Source: Rhyzopertha dominica (Eukaryota; Arthropoda; Insecta; Coleoptera; Bostrichidae). From it: DNA of 64,000 nt. Shown one piece after another: positions 10,556 through 21,418 of this stretch. The stretch lies in contig QCXZ01000064.1 in assembly GCA_025024175.1 (NCBI GenBank), positions 24,920,286-24,984,285 on the forward strand. The letters run 5' to 3'. The notes below the pieces were generated by a model that searched no databases, had not been told where the DNA came from, and saw only the letters and a program-made list of their open reading frames with translations. Within the stretch, counting starts at the first letter, position 1. Each line of letters starts with the position of its first letter. Both the position numbers and the translations under genes were made by a program.

Positions 10556-11436
10556 ACGAGGGTGAATGCTTTCAGCGTCCATAATATAATAAGATAATAT
10601 TTGAGAAATGGTTATAGTAGTAAGAATATTTGGTCAGTTTTTAAAAAAAGTGCTCATCCAAATCAAGTAAATTCTCAGCCACGACAAAGTAAATTGAAGT
10701 TGAGTTTGCCTTATGTACAAGGCCTTTCGGAAAAATTAAAGAGGATGCTTAGAAAACATGATATTTTAGTTGTTGATAGTACATATAATAATTTAGATAA
10801 AATTTTAAGTTCTACTAAAGATAAAGTACATTTAGAGAGTGAAGGTGTTTACAAAATTACTTGTTCTTGCGGAAAGTGTTACATAGGTCAAACAAAAAGA
10901 AAAGTAGGTACGCGTTTGAAAGAACACATACGTGCTACTAGGTTGTAACAGATAGATAAATCTTCTGTAGCTGAACACTCATATTTGACTAGACACATGA
11001 TTGATTTTGATAAAACAAAAATTTTACATAGAGAAAAATATTATCACAAACGTCTAATAAAAGAAGCTATAGAAATTTGTAGGAATACTAATAATTTTAA
11101 TAGGGATTGTGGAAATTATGAGTTACGTGACATTTGGAAGGCTATTTTGTAGTTATCTTTTATCAAGTAGTTCCGTGTATATCTAGCAGGTAGGTAGTTC
11201 CTTTTTCATCGTTAGGTTCCTTTTTTATCAGGTTGGCACGTTGTTTCTATGACGTCTCGCATCCTTGGTGATTTGTTTATTTACTTTCAAAATTTTGTTT
11301 GAACTTGTGTCAGGCAAATTTTGAGATTCTTCGTCTTTGACAAAGATTACAGGTGTAATCGAAACGTCAGGCTATTATTTTTTTGTCAGTGTTTTCAAGA
11401 GACAGCGATCTATCCGACAAAATATTATCTTATTAA
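10556..11436 (+). mobile_element. Penelope-like element, GIY-YIG end
   Basis: An open frame at 10601-10948, continuing after a stop to about 11150, encodes the C-terminal part of a Penelope-like element. It has the connector SLPYVQGLSEKLKRMLRKHD and the nuclease core GVYKITCSCGKCYIGQTKR, with the Cys pair seen in this family, followed by TRLKEHIRATRL. The continuation reads QIDKSSVAEHS, IKEAIEICRNTNNFNRDCG and YELRDIWKAIL before a TAG near 11152. One TAA interrupts at 10946. The 3' tail includes an imperfect hairpin at 11335-11377 ending CGAAACGTCAG, related to the hammerhead-type motifs of Penelope elements. The first part, starting TACGAGGGTGAATG, is shared with 31708, so these bases are an element boundary. 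The reverse transcriptase is absent. Confidence 0.85.
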
Positions 11437-12585
11437 ACTGTGAATATTCCCAATACGAGCTCTTTCAAATTCCATCTAATGTAATTAAGTATAAAAATAT
11501 CTATGTCATACCGTCTCTACAGGAAGTACCAGGTGTGCATCAAGTGTAAGCGAAAAACTTACAAATATAAACTGAATTTTTACCTTTGTGCATTATTTTC
11601 GGAAAGCGCTGTGCACAGAGGTTTTGGCGAAATACGTTTTCACATAATACAACTTCTTTACCTCATTCGTAATCTCCAAGCATCTCGGCAGTTATGTAGT
11701 ACAAAAACCAAATGATTTAATGAAGCTACTTCCTAACAAGCTTATTTCCACTAGAAGCACAGGCAACATATCGTTTTTATGCGGATTTACGAGCCAAATT
11801 CGCTGCGCGTATCCGGCCTTCCAATTTACCCTAATGTACAAAAAGGAAGGATCAAACTGCGAAATCAAGAGAGCTTTAGCGTCGACTATACCTCATACAT
11901 ATATACATGATGGCGAATCAGTTGTTAAGTTAAGCGAGAACTCCACTTTAGACAAAACCTTTTAGCAAATTGCATCAAGAGCTATATGGACTTGTAATAC
12001 ATACAGTGCGCTCGGAGAAAATTGCCGAACGTCCGAAACGAGGATCGTTGTATCCCTGTTAACACGTATCGGAACGAAAGGGCGATATGGGCACGGGGCG
12101 GTTGTTAAACGGCAAAGTTTTATCTGAGTAAATCGCTGGTGAATTTGTGTTTTCTTTCCGATTGGCGCTCTCTCAGTCTCCGTTCAAATGCAAATAGGGG
12201 GCTGTTGGGGGATTTTTGTTTAAGTTTGATGGGTACGGAAGAAATTACAGCTTTGTTGAACTTGCAGTGTTAACAAAAAGAACTGGGTTGATAAATTTAT
12301 CTTATTCTCGGGATTTTACAATAATTATTTATAACCTAAGAAATTACAAAATTTTCAATCTTCAGTTTACGTATCATGAATAGATTTTCATGCAACTTAC
12401 CATTTTATACAGGGTTAGTCAAATATATGAAATAACAGGTTTATTTATGTAAAAGGGCTGTTTAGAATTTTTTATAAAGTTGGTTTAGACAGCTTATTAT
12501 AGCAGACAATATGCTTATATACCCATCACTGCAATAAACAAAACCCTAACATTGTGAGTGACATATAATAAATCAAGTACAAGTT
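11437..12585. other. No gene seen; GC-richer island at 11990-12240
   Basis: Frames at 11503-11715 and 11720-11965 have no known motif. The island at 11990-12240 is clearly richer in GC than its surroundings, contains an octamer-like ATGCAAAT at about 12188 and runs of G, and has no long frame. It might be a conserved noncoding regulatory element, since the window is flanked by developmental regulators, or simply an old repeat. Near 12410 a TACAGGGTTAGTC sequence looks like a mariner-type terminus; a similar one lies at 26591. Confidence 0.35.
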
Positions 12586-12604
12586 TTGTTTTAATGAGAG
12601 AGGC

Positions 12605-12835
12605 TACACAACGATATCCTGCGACGAGGCTAGTGGGATAAATACGTAGTTTACAATTTTCAACGAAATCGGATAAAAATTACCCTTGTCGTTCTATTTA
12701 ATAAACGAGAAAGAAACTGTTGCATATTTTAATGTATTAAAAATAAATAATTTAATGTTTTTAGTACTGATTACATATGACACATTATAAACTACGTCAC
12801 ACGCCTAGCTTCGTCGCGAGGGACCGTTTCTTAAC
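12605..12835. repeat. Short inverted-repeat element (MITE-like)
   Basis: Arms at about 12610-12665 and 12780-12830 are complementary: GCGACGAGGCTAG and ACGTAGTTTA on the left return as CTAGCTTCGTCGC and TAAACTACGT on the right. The spacer is about 110 bases and AT-rich. I cannot see clean target duplications. Confidence 0.42.
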
Positions 12836-13789
12836 CTGTGCTTGGTGCACAAATTTTATATCATTTAAAATAGTAAGTTTCTATCAAGAATATGAGTAAA
12901 CACATCTGACACAAAATTAAAATTTCACAAACTGGTCCAATATGAACTTTATAGCCAAATGTACTTGACGAAAGTTTTTTTGCTAATTATTTTTCATTTG
13001 TTAACATACTTTATTTTATTTTGCATCTTTTGATTTTACAATGACGGAGGGCCTTTGTCCTGAGCTTTCACAACTCATCCGACGGCAATGAATATCGAGT
13101 AATATCTGAGGTGAAATATTAAAATAGTAATTTAGCAATTTTTTACATTAATCTTAACTGCAAGAGACAATTTGTTCATTTGTGAATAAACACAGCGAGG
13201 CAGAGATTTGAAATAAGAGTCAGTTATGGATTAAATTACGAAATTAGTAACATCCCAAAAAAATATAGGAATTTTTGCGGACCGAGGAAGCTCGTGCGGA
13301 GCTGTTATCTACAAAATCTCGAAATCAATATAAAAAAAATTCGATGGAGCAACAAAACAACAGAACAAGACGTTATGATGAGTTATTTTTAATAATTAGT
13401 ACATTTGTGATTTTTCGATACTTTCTTGATAGATCTATAGTTTTCTGATTTTCAAGTCAAACTAATTCAGCCTAAATTTTTTGTGGTCGAAATATTCAAT
13501 GCTCAAATCAACCATCCTTCTTTACCGAATAAATGAACATAACAACATAATTCGAAAAAAGCTAAAACATGTAACTTGAGATTTAAAAAGAGCTTTATTT
13601 CGAGACGGATGAAACAAAGCAGTTTGTTACTATGATAAAGATATAACGTCATCAAGTGTTTTTTTTTTAATTTTTTGTGTCATTCAAGCCCTTATTATCT
13701 AGGAATTTCAACTATAATGGTATTTGGCATTAAAAAACATTAAAAATGAATACACACTATTGTAGAAATGGTTCTATAATACCTGCACA
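12836..13789. other. AT-rich stretch, no gene seen
   Basis: Neither strand offers a convincing exon, RNA gene or repeat. Confidence 0.4.
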
Positions 13790-14160
13790 AAATGACTTCC
13801 AAAAAATTACATAAAGTAGATGAGTAAATTTCAAAGCGTGATCACCGTCAATTTACAATTTGGCCTACCTAACATCCATATGACGCCTCACAAAATGTAC
13901 GAAGGAATAACGCTGTTAAACTTGATGGTGTAATATGTTCCTTCTGACTGCAATAAGCACTTGATGAATATTTTGAATTAACGAAGACAGTTCTAAAAAT
14001 AACAAGAACGTCAATAAGTATCAATAGGCAAAAAATTATCGTCTGGATTCCAATGAAACTAAAAGAATTCAGAATCTACAGATGCTGGAATTTATAGATA
14101 ACAGCTATTTTGTTTATCGATACCAATCACATTTCTTTTTTTGTAACTGTTGAAGTTCAA
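13790..14160 (+). repeat. Dispersed repeat, copy A
   Basis: This segment matches the reverse complement of 45830-46165. Shared landmarks are TTCCAAAAAATTACATA, then TAAACTTG.TGGT, TATGTTCCTTC.GACTGCA, TAAGCACTTG.TGAATAT, and a block with AATCTACAGATG. The two copies are old. I cannot assign a family. Confidence 0.55.
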
Positions 14161-14930
14161 CAACTGCTTAGTAAAGTCTAAAATAAAATAAAATATGGTG
14201 CGTCTGACCAAGATTGAATGAATGACGATAGACTCGGAGTCATCGGGGAACTTGTCAATTGTTTAACATAAAACACCAAAACGGACATCATATTGAACAA
14301 TTTCACGAAACATGTAATTGAAGGGTTTGCCAAGATTTGGTCATCCCATATTAAACGACGACACAAAATTAAACACGTTATTAGAAGCTGAAGAAAATGC
14401 GAACCTATGAACCTATCCTTTACGTCAGATCTGCAACAAATAGCGACGTAGACCACTAATCAGCAGTGGGCCAGTGGGTGAGTTTCATCCTTATAAAACC
14501 TGATTGATCCATGAACTTCAGGACGGTCCTCACCGACGCTTATAATTTTGCGAGGTGCTGATAAGAAGATGAACACTTTTTAAGAAATATTCCGTTTTCT
14601 GATTAAGCAACCTTCTCGCTATTGGGCACGAGAAAATCCACATTGGAACCACGAACTGCATACGCACCATCCTTAGAAGCTTGATATTTGAACATGAATC
14701 ATCAGTCAAGGCATTATCGGTTCTTAATTCTTTGAATATAATCTTACTGTAGATATACATTTGTCAGAGATGATTTGGTACCGGTATTGGTTGAGATGTT
14801 TCCAAATCAACTGGACAGTGTTATTCCAAGGGAAGATGGCGCCGTTATGTTTTGGTGTACCAATATAGCTTTCTTTATGACATTTTGCCAGTAGATAGAT
14901 AGTGGACCCAGATTTGACTTTCACTACATT
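14161..14930 (-). other. Broken minus-strand frames, unidentified
   Basis: Three open pieces at 14178-14456, 14530-14760 and 14724-14924 follow one another in different frames. The composition and the piece GSTIYLLAKCHKESYIGTPK look protein-like, so this may be the coding part of a decayed transposon, perhaps linked to the repeat to its left. I do not recognise the family and would not give it a function. Confidence 0.25.
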
Positions 14931-15784
14931 TAAAGCAGGTTATTGCCAATTTTTGTAAAATTTGACTGGTCTAACTTTAGTCTCAATGACACTAAGTTGT
15001 TCTAGGATGGTGCATCATACCTAACTATACAACATAACTAAAACGCGTAAATAAATACTTGGACTGCAGTTTTGTACTCTCTTGAGGATAACTATGTATA
15101 CATAAAGGTAAACTTGAAACTATTGCTGTACTATTTAATTAAAATGGTAGAGTAAAGCACAAAAACCAGCTTGCTTTAATTTAAAGCTATTTATTTTAAT
15201 ATGAAAATGAATTTATAAAACATATATCCGTAATGTGTGACACATCACATAAAAATAACTTGAAAACAACGATTCTTTTTTGCATTTTGCTTTAATTTTT
15301 ATACCTTAGTAAAATGAAATCTTTACAAAAACAATTAATTAGTCACCTCGTATCCCACTGTCGCTAAAAAAATTAAATACCCTAAAACACTAAAAACGCT
15401 AAACAATTGAATCATTGATCGTCATCGTTTACTAATCGTCATACCCTCTTAAACAATAAATACAAACAACCAACAAGTTATCGTAACCTTATTGGCTAAC
15501 CATACTTCATTGTTTTGTGTCTACATTTGAATCCATATTAAGTCTATCACAATAATTTTCTTGTGTCAATAATTACTTGTAGTACTTCACACACCATTTT
15601 CTTAAAACACCTAAAAACGTTGCAGTTATGCAGTGATTTTACAGTATGTGTACAGGGAGAACCTTTTCTTTGGGACTGCAGCGATGTAGGTGATGCAAGT
15701 TTTCTTTTACGCAATGTTCAATGGCCCAAATATATATTGACTAACTTGATTCGTGTTGACGTTTTTGAATTGATCGTTCTATAG
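14931..15784. other. AT-rich stretch, no gene seen
   Basis: A 73-codon frame at 15563-15784 has no motif. Nothing else stands out. Confidence 0.4.
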
Positions 15785-16190
15785 CTGGATCACCCAACAG
15801 ACGGAGTAATAAACACGCGTGATCTTCACGTGATTTTCAAACTCAACTTTCCTATTGGTTCTCCGCAACCGAGGGAGATCTGCTTCAACCCCGTTTCACA
15901 CTAGACAACCTTACCGATCGACCGAAATTAAACTAAAATTGCAAAACTATGTTCTTGGGCAATTTATTTGTAAGATATTGCCATACGGCATCTTTAAGTA
16001 AACTTTTCTGCTGCAAATTCCGAACCTGAACGTTCGCTAAATCCAGAAAAAGTGAGGTTATGTTGCCTCGGAAAAAAATGTTAAAATTTGTTGTGCGGTT
16101 TAAGTTACGCTTTTCGGAAGGGAAGGGGTTCCGATCATGTGATAGATGTGTGCACTACACGTGATCACTTCATCTGTTAGGTGATCCTAG
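15785..16190. repeat. MITE-like element with ~24-bp terminal inverted repeats
   Basis: The left end reads CTGGATCACCCAACAGACGG and the right end, complemented, reads CTAGGATCACCTAACAGATG. The subterminal motif ACGTGATC appears on both sides (15831-15838 and 16159-16166), as is common for sites bound by a transposase. Length is about 405 bases and no protein is encoded. Target duplications are unclear, so the superfamily is open. Confidence 0.55.
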
Positions 16191-16391
16191 TAGTATAGTA
16201 GGAAAAGTGGTTTTATTATTTTTTCTGAAATTAATGTTTATACAGGTAATTCTTCAAATTGTAACAAGTCACTAGACGCAGTTAAGTACAATATCTANAA
16301 ACTTTCTTCCGTTTATCTTCTTGTAACCTTCTGAAAAATATCTAAAATACAAACAAATTTTTGTTTGTTTGGCTGTTGATTTTTGGGATAC

Positions 16392-16745
16392 TTAGCTACA
16401 GAGGTGCATTTCTTTAGATTTTTTCTCTGAGGTCATCTCATAATGGAAGAATTGCAAACATAGTTGAGCGCAGTGCCGGAAGTGTCTATATGCGATTTGG
16501 GCAACGTCAAGTTGTAAATGGACTGCAATTGCAACATTTGGATGTGGAACGTGTTTTTCTTTTTGGCTAATTATGAGTCTTGTTAATTCGTTATACGTGA
16601 AGACCAAAGCCCATTGATAACGTATTTTGTTGTATTTGTGAACTCTATGCACATGTTGGAAGACCAATTTTTCAACTGCGCCTGTTTTGATTGTTTTATG
16701 ACAAATGACATAATTATTGAATTCCTTAGACGATAACGGCTTCAA
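16392..16745 (-). other. 117-codon unassigned open frame
   Basis: An uninterrupted minus-strand frame with a natural-looking composition, rich in His, Lys and Gln. It has no signal peptide, membrane segment or motif I know, and no splice sites that tie it to a neighbour. It could be a transposon fragment or chance. Confidence 0.15.
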
Positions 16746-17263
16746 TCACATAAAAATAAATCTTAAGTTACCTGTTTCGGCATTTTGTCGAAATTTTGTA
16801 AATAAGGGTTATTTTATGCGTTACTTTAACGATACTCTCTATACAGTTTTATTTAAAAAAATATGTGTTTTAAAGAACCCATAGATAACTGGGATATACA
16901 ACATTATATTTTAACTCAAATTTTAGATATAAACAAATTTCGACAATGTCGTCGTATTCTGGAGAAAAACTTTTTTAGGAATGATTTATTACTCTTTTCT
17001 ATTTTTATCAATAAAAAGATATTTAATATTTTAGGAATACTACAAGATCAACTAATCGCCGATTTCTCGAAAACAAAAGGTGATAGCGATTTTCTAATTA
17101 CGCCGGTAAAAGTGTCATAAAAAAAGAACCCACGATTTTTTGTAGTTTTGATATATCTTTTATGGTTACCGATATACTCCATTCGGACTAGCAAAATAGT
17201 ACACTCTAATTATAATCCCCTTGCTACTGAAAAAAGCTCTAACTAGACCATTTTTTTCGCAAC

Positions 17264-17760
17264 GTGGGTTCATCTACAGGTGAAACCGATACGTTCTCCA
17301 TCGAACAATCTCGTTTACCCCGTTATCATTCTAAAATCGCACGAAAAGTGGGGTTCACCTCCAAGCATCAAGCCACCCCAAGTCTATATTGCTATTCAGC
17401 CGGGGTAAGATCCAGAGTGCCGTTTTCCACGCCACTAGTCTCGCTCGTTGATTGGCCGCACAGAGCCGCGGGGATACAATTACCAATCAAGATCCGCCAC
17501 GGGCACTTCCACGTCGCTCTTTTGTTTCCACGGTCCTCAATTTGCTTCATCGAATTAGGGAAATATCGACAGGACCAGCGATCCTTCTCGGCCATGACGA
17601 GGTTATAACAGGTCGAGAACGTTGGGAATACCTATCTGAATTTAAGATACCGCGCGAAGTTTCGGAATATTTTACAGAGTGTCTTACCGGGAACTCTATC
17701 GATGAATTATGGAAAAACTACGGTTGGGAAAAATTTGCCAAAATTTAATGTTGATGGGGG
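17264..17760 (+). other. GC-rich island with overlapping open frames
   Basis: GC content is near half here, against about a third around it. Two plus-strand frames (17264-17608 and 17452-17748) and one minus-strand frame overlap. The end of the second, EVSEYFTECLTGNSIDELWKN, looks protein-like but I do not recognise it. CCAAT-like and palindromic GGTGAAACC/GGGTTCACC motifs occur. It is either an exon or gene remnant, or a regulatory island; the sequence does not decide. Confidence 0.3.
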
Positions 17761-20700
17761 GACATCCGGCTAAAATACTTTTAAGAGTCTGGAACTTCCT
17801 GTTATACCGAAAGTACAGATGTCAAATAGTAATTTCAAATAAGATACCCTGTATATTACTTATATCGGTTCTAGATTTTACATAAAGTTTTAAACACATT
17901 TCGTTACAATTAGTCCAACTAAATTGCATTTAGACAGAATAAAGTGTTATCTAAGCATCTACGTGAGCAGGGCTATTAAGGGGTTGAAAAGGCGACACAA
18001 ATTGAATTCTTGCGATTTTTGGCAAAAGTTGACGTCAGAAGAAAAAGTATTGTAGATAGTGGAAATAGCAACAATTATTTTCTGGTTACTTTTTAATACA
18101 TCCTTAAAATTTCCGCCAAAAATGTGAAAATCGACTTTTTTTTCTTTTCTCGTTTTCCATTTTACATTTCTACAAAAATAATCCAATTAAAATGAAATTT
18201 GGTAAATGCATATCTTTGTGTATCTGAATAACTATAATTTTTTGTGATTAAAAAATCAAGGCAATTCCGAGATATTCATTTTTCCCGGTCAAAAACACTT
18301 ATGTGCTAATTTTTTTTTGTTTTACATATACTTTTAGGTACAATAAAAAATCTATAGCCACGATTTAAGAACAAAAAATGACTCTTGCAACCATAAATTT
18401 ATTAACGATTGTCAAAAAATTGGTAATATTATTAAAAGAAATAAGAACTGAACACAACATTCAATTCTGCGGGAAAAATAATAAAGAAATTCTTTTTTCA
18501 TTGTTCAATTTAAACTTTATTTTCTGATAGTATGCCGTGAACTTTTAACGAGAGTATGATGAAGAGATTTTTTTAATATAAATATTTTACATTACCATTT
18601 TTTTTATTTCCAAAATATTAAATTTTTAACGTTTATGCACTTTATATATACAACTTAATAATTCTTGGTCAATATTGGTATATGCCAAATTCTTGACTGG
18701 ATCTTCAGCGTCCGATCTTTCATTAACTCCAGCGTCTTTTATTTCTTCTGGTTCATTCTCCGAGCCGAAACAAAGGTTTGGTGGTTCGATTTCATTAGAA
18801 ATATTTTCTGAATCAGTACAATGCAATCCGCGTCATTACTCAAAATGGTTCCCGATTAATTTCATCTATTTACAGACACACTGACGACAAATTAAATCTA
18901 AATGATTTGATATTTCAGCACTACAAGCTTTTTCCTATGAAGTCCACTTTTAAAGTAAAGAAAATACCGCCAACTGTTGAAGCAGTTGCACAATATGTTA
19001 ATAAAACACTAAACTGAACAAAATCAGTGCAACCAAGTCAAACTGGAAGAAATAATTGCGAGTAATTTTAAAATACTTATACCCGATTTACAGACTCTCC
19101 AAACATGCCAGAAGAAACAATTTCTTGTAGCTACGAAAAGATCTGTGAAAGTAACGTATGAGGGTGCAGGACACAGGGACGGTCATTCCCATGATTCGCA
19201 CAATTCTTCGAACTTTAAAAAAAAGTTTCGAAGATACTACTGATTCAGAAAACATTTGTGATGAAACGAGCCGCAGAATTTTTGTTCGACCAGGAGAATA
19301 AATCGGAAGAAACAGAAGAAGCTGAAGTTAAAGCTCGGACGCTGAATATCAAATCCAGAATTTGCCACAGTGAAGTGTATGATTATTAAAAATTCAATAT
19401 TTTTTAATTAAAAATGCCCTTGTAAATTGTTTATATTAAAAAATCACTTACATCATAATCCAGTTAAATTTTTGTAGCAATTCTATAAAAAATATAGCTT
19501 CGGATTAAACACTGAAAAACAGTTTCGTTAGTCTTTCCGTAGAATTGAATGATGTATTCTGTTTTCTATTTCTTTAAATAGTTTACCAATTTATTGACAA
19601 TCATTAAAAAATTTCTCTGTTTCTTCTGCACTTTTGAGTGGTCAAATCGTGACAATACAAAAAGTATACGTTAAAATGAAAAAATGAGCACCTACAAAAC
19701 TATGCGTGTGATAATTTTCTTTAGTAGAATTAGTGTTTGTGAGAAAAGGTGTTTTGGATCGGAAAGTATGAATATCTCTGAAATGCCTTGATTTTTCTAA
19801 TTCCAAAAAATTATGGTTAACCGAAAGGACCCATATGCGAATTCCTGACAACAAATTATATTCAAAAGCTTGAATATAAAAAACTTTAAAAGCAAATAAC
19901 TTGATCTTTTTAATGGAATGCTAAAAATATTTTTCCGCTGACAAATCTGCCATAAAATTATAATTTTTCCAAAATTTTCTTGATTTAATATTAGTAATTG
20001 TAAATGATAGTTTCTAAGCTATTTAAAGAAATTTAACAAAGTGATAAATTTGGGTAACATTAAAAAATAATTTCCTTAATGAAAGATGTATTTCTCTTAA
20101 GTGAATAAGAATTCTAATTATAAACAATGATAAAATACAAAATCATTCAGTATCAGATATTTTTAAACAGGAAGCTTATGGTACGCCCTTTTGCTATTGA
20201 ATATGTATAAAAATATAGGTATTTAAAGAAAAATACGGTTTCACAAAAAATATTAATATTATGTTGCAGCATAATAATAACTTTTGAGAATTATTATTAT
20301 TGTATTGTGTATAATATTAATTCTATAAAATAACCCTAGAATTACAATTGTGTGCACAATTTTAATTCAGCAGATGTGTTGGTAGCAATTGAATCTTGCT
20401 GGCATAAAGTTAGCACTAGTTTATTTACTGTTAAATGTTACTAATACTAACCATATTATAATTTCAATGATTTGCTTCAGTGTACAATTCTTTTTATACC
20501 CGAGTATAATAATAGGTTTATTTAATATTATACAGCTACATACTAACATACTTGTATCTTCTAGCTGCCATTTTGTTGCATAATACATTTTAAATGGCTC
20601 ATTATATATTAAGTTGCAACAATTTTAATTAATGTTTTCTGTTTCAAACAGATTCAGCTTTATTCTTCTACTACAATTTATGTGTTTCATTAAAATTAAT

Positions 20701-21040
20701 CTCCTGCATATTTAAAGTATCAATCTAATTGGGAAACATATTTTGAAAATACAACAAATTGGTATATTAAAGTTTAAACTAACACCGAAATAAAAATTCT
20801 TACAATAAAAATAAAAATTTGATCATTTAGGTCACGTTCTCTTTTGTAATAGATATATCATTTCGTAAATAAATAATAATGAATAGCACACACATTTGAT
20901 AATAGATTAATGGAAATAGTCCAATTTGGATTATTTAGTGAGCTACAAAAATAAAATACACTTAAATGATACACTTGACTTTGCGTCTAATAAAAAAATC
21001 AAGCGGCATTCCATAAAAATAATCGGCTTTTACATTTAGG
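17761..21040. other. AT-rich intergenic DNA
   Basis: No gene recognised. A mariner-type end (ACCCTGTATATT) lies at 17847. Frames at 18626-18884 and 18900-19390 contain acidic or Lys-rich pieces such as EETEEAEVKA, interrupted by stops, and may be remains of an old gene or transposon. From 19.4 to 21.0 kb the DNA is very AT-rich. Confidence 0.35.
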
Positions 21041-21049
21041 ATTGTATTG

Positions 21050-21375
21050 TTCATTTCTACAGATATACCGTCGCGTCATCTGGCTTTTAGTGGCGATATG
21101 TTGTACCCTCACAGTGGGCCGAGAGTGTAGCATTCTGCGAGAGAAAGCCGCTAACTGCAACCTTTGATTATTTATTCAATATTCAAAGCTGCAATCAAAT
21201 CCCCCGAATTTAAAGCGTTGTCTGTAGTTGGTTTTTGTTTACATGCAGTATAACATATAAATGAGACAATATCGAAGAAGTATTCGACGAGGTAATCGAG
21301 CATTGCACGCGTTACACTTATTAAAAACACCCAACTGCTGAAGAGTGGATAATTAAAGTTTTGATTTTAGTCAAC
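21050..21375 (+). promoter_or_regulatory. Promoter and 5' UTR region of Rab-like gene copy 1
   Basis: This region is homologous to 39715-40022 upstream of the second Rab gene. Shared blocks include GTCGCGTCRTCTRG, CCTGTGRGAGA-like sequence, GAATTTAAAGCGT.GTCTG.AGTT and the AGTCAACATGAAA start context. That both genes keep it shows the duplication included the promoter and 5' UTR. The exact transcription start is not visible. Confidence 0.6.
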
Positions 21376-21418
21376 ATGAAACTCGTTGTGGCAAAGATTG
21401 TAGTGCTTGGTGAATCTA
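21376..21418 (+). CDS. Rab copy 1, exon 1
   Basis: Encodes MKLVVAKIVVLGES plus the first base of the next Ser codon. ATG is chosen because both copies share the AGTCAACATGAAA context and the frame runs into the P-loop. The donor is GTAAGT at 21419. Confidence 0.85.
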
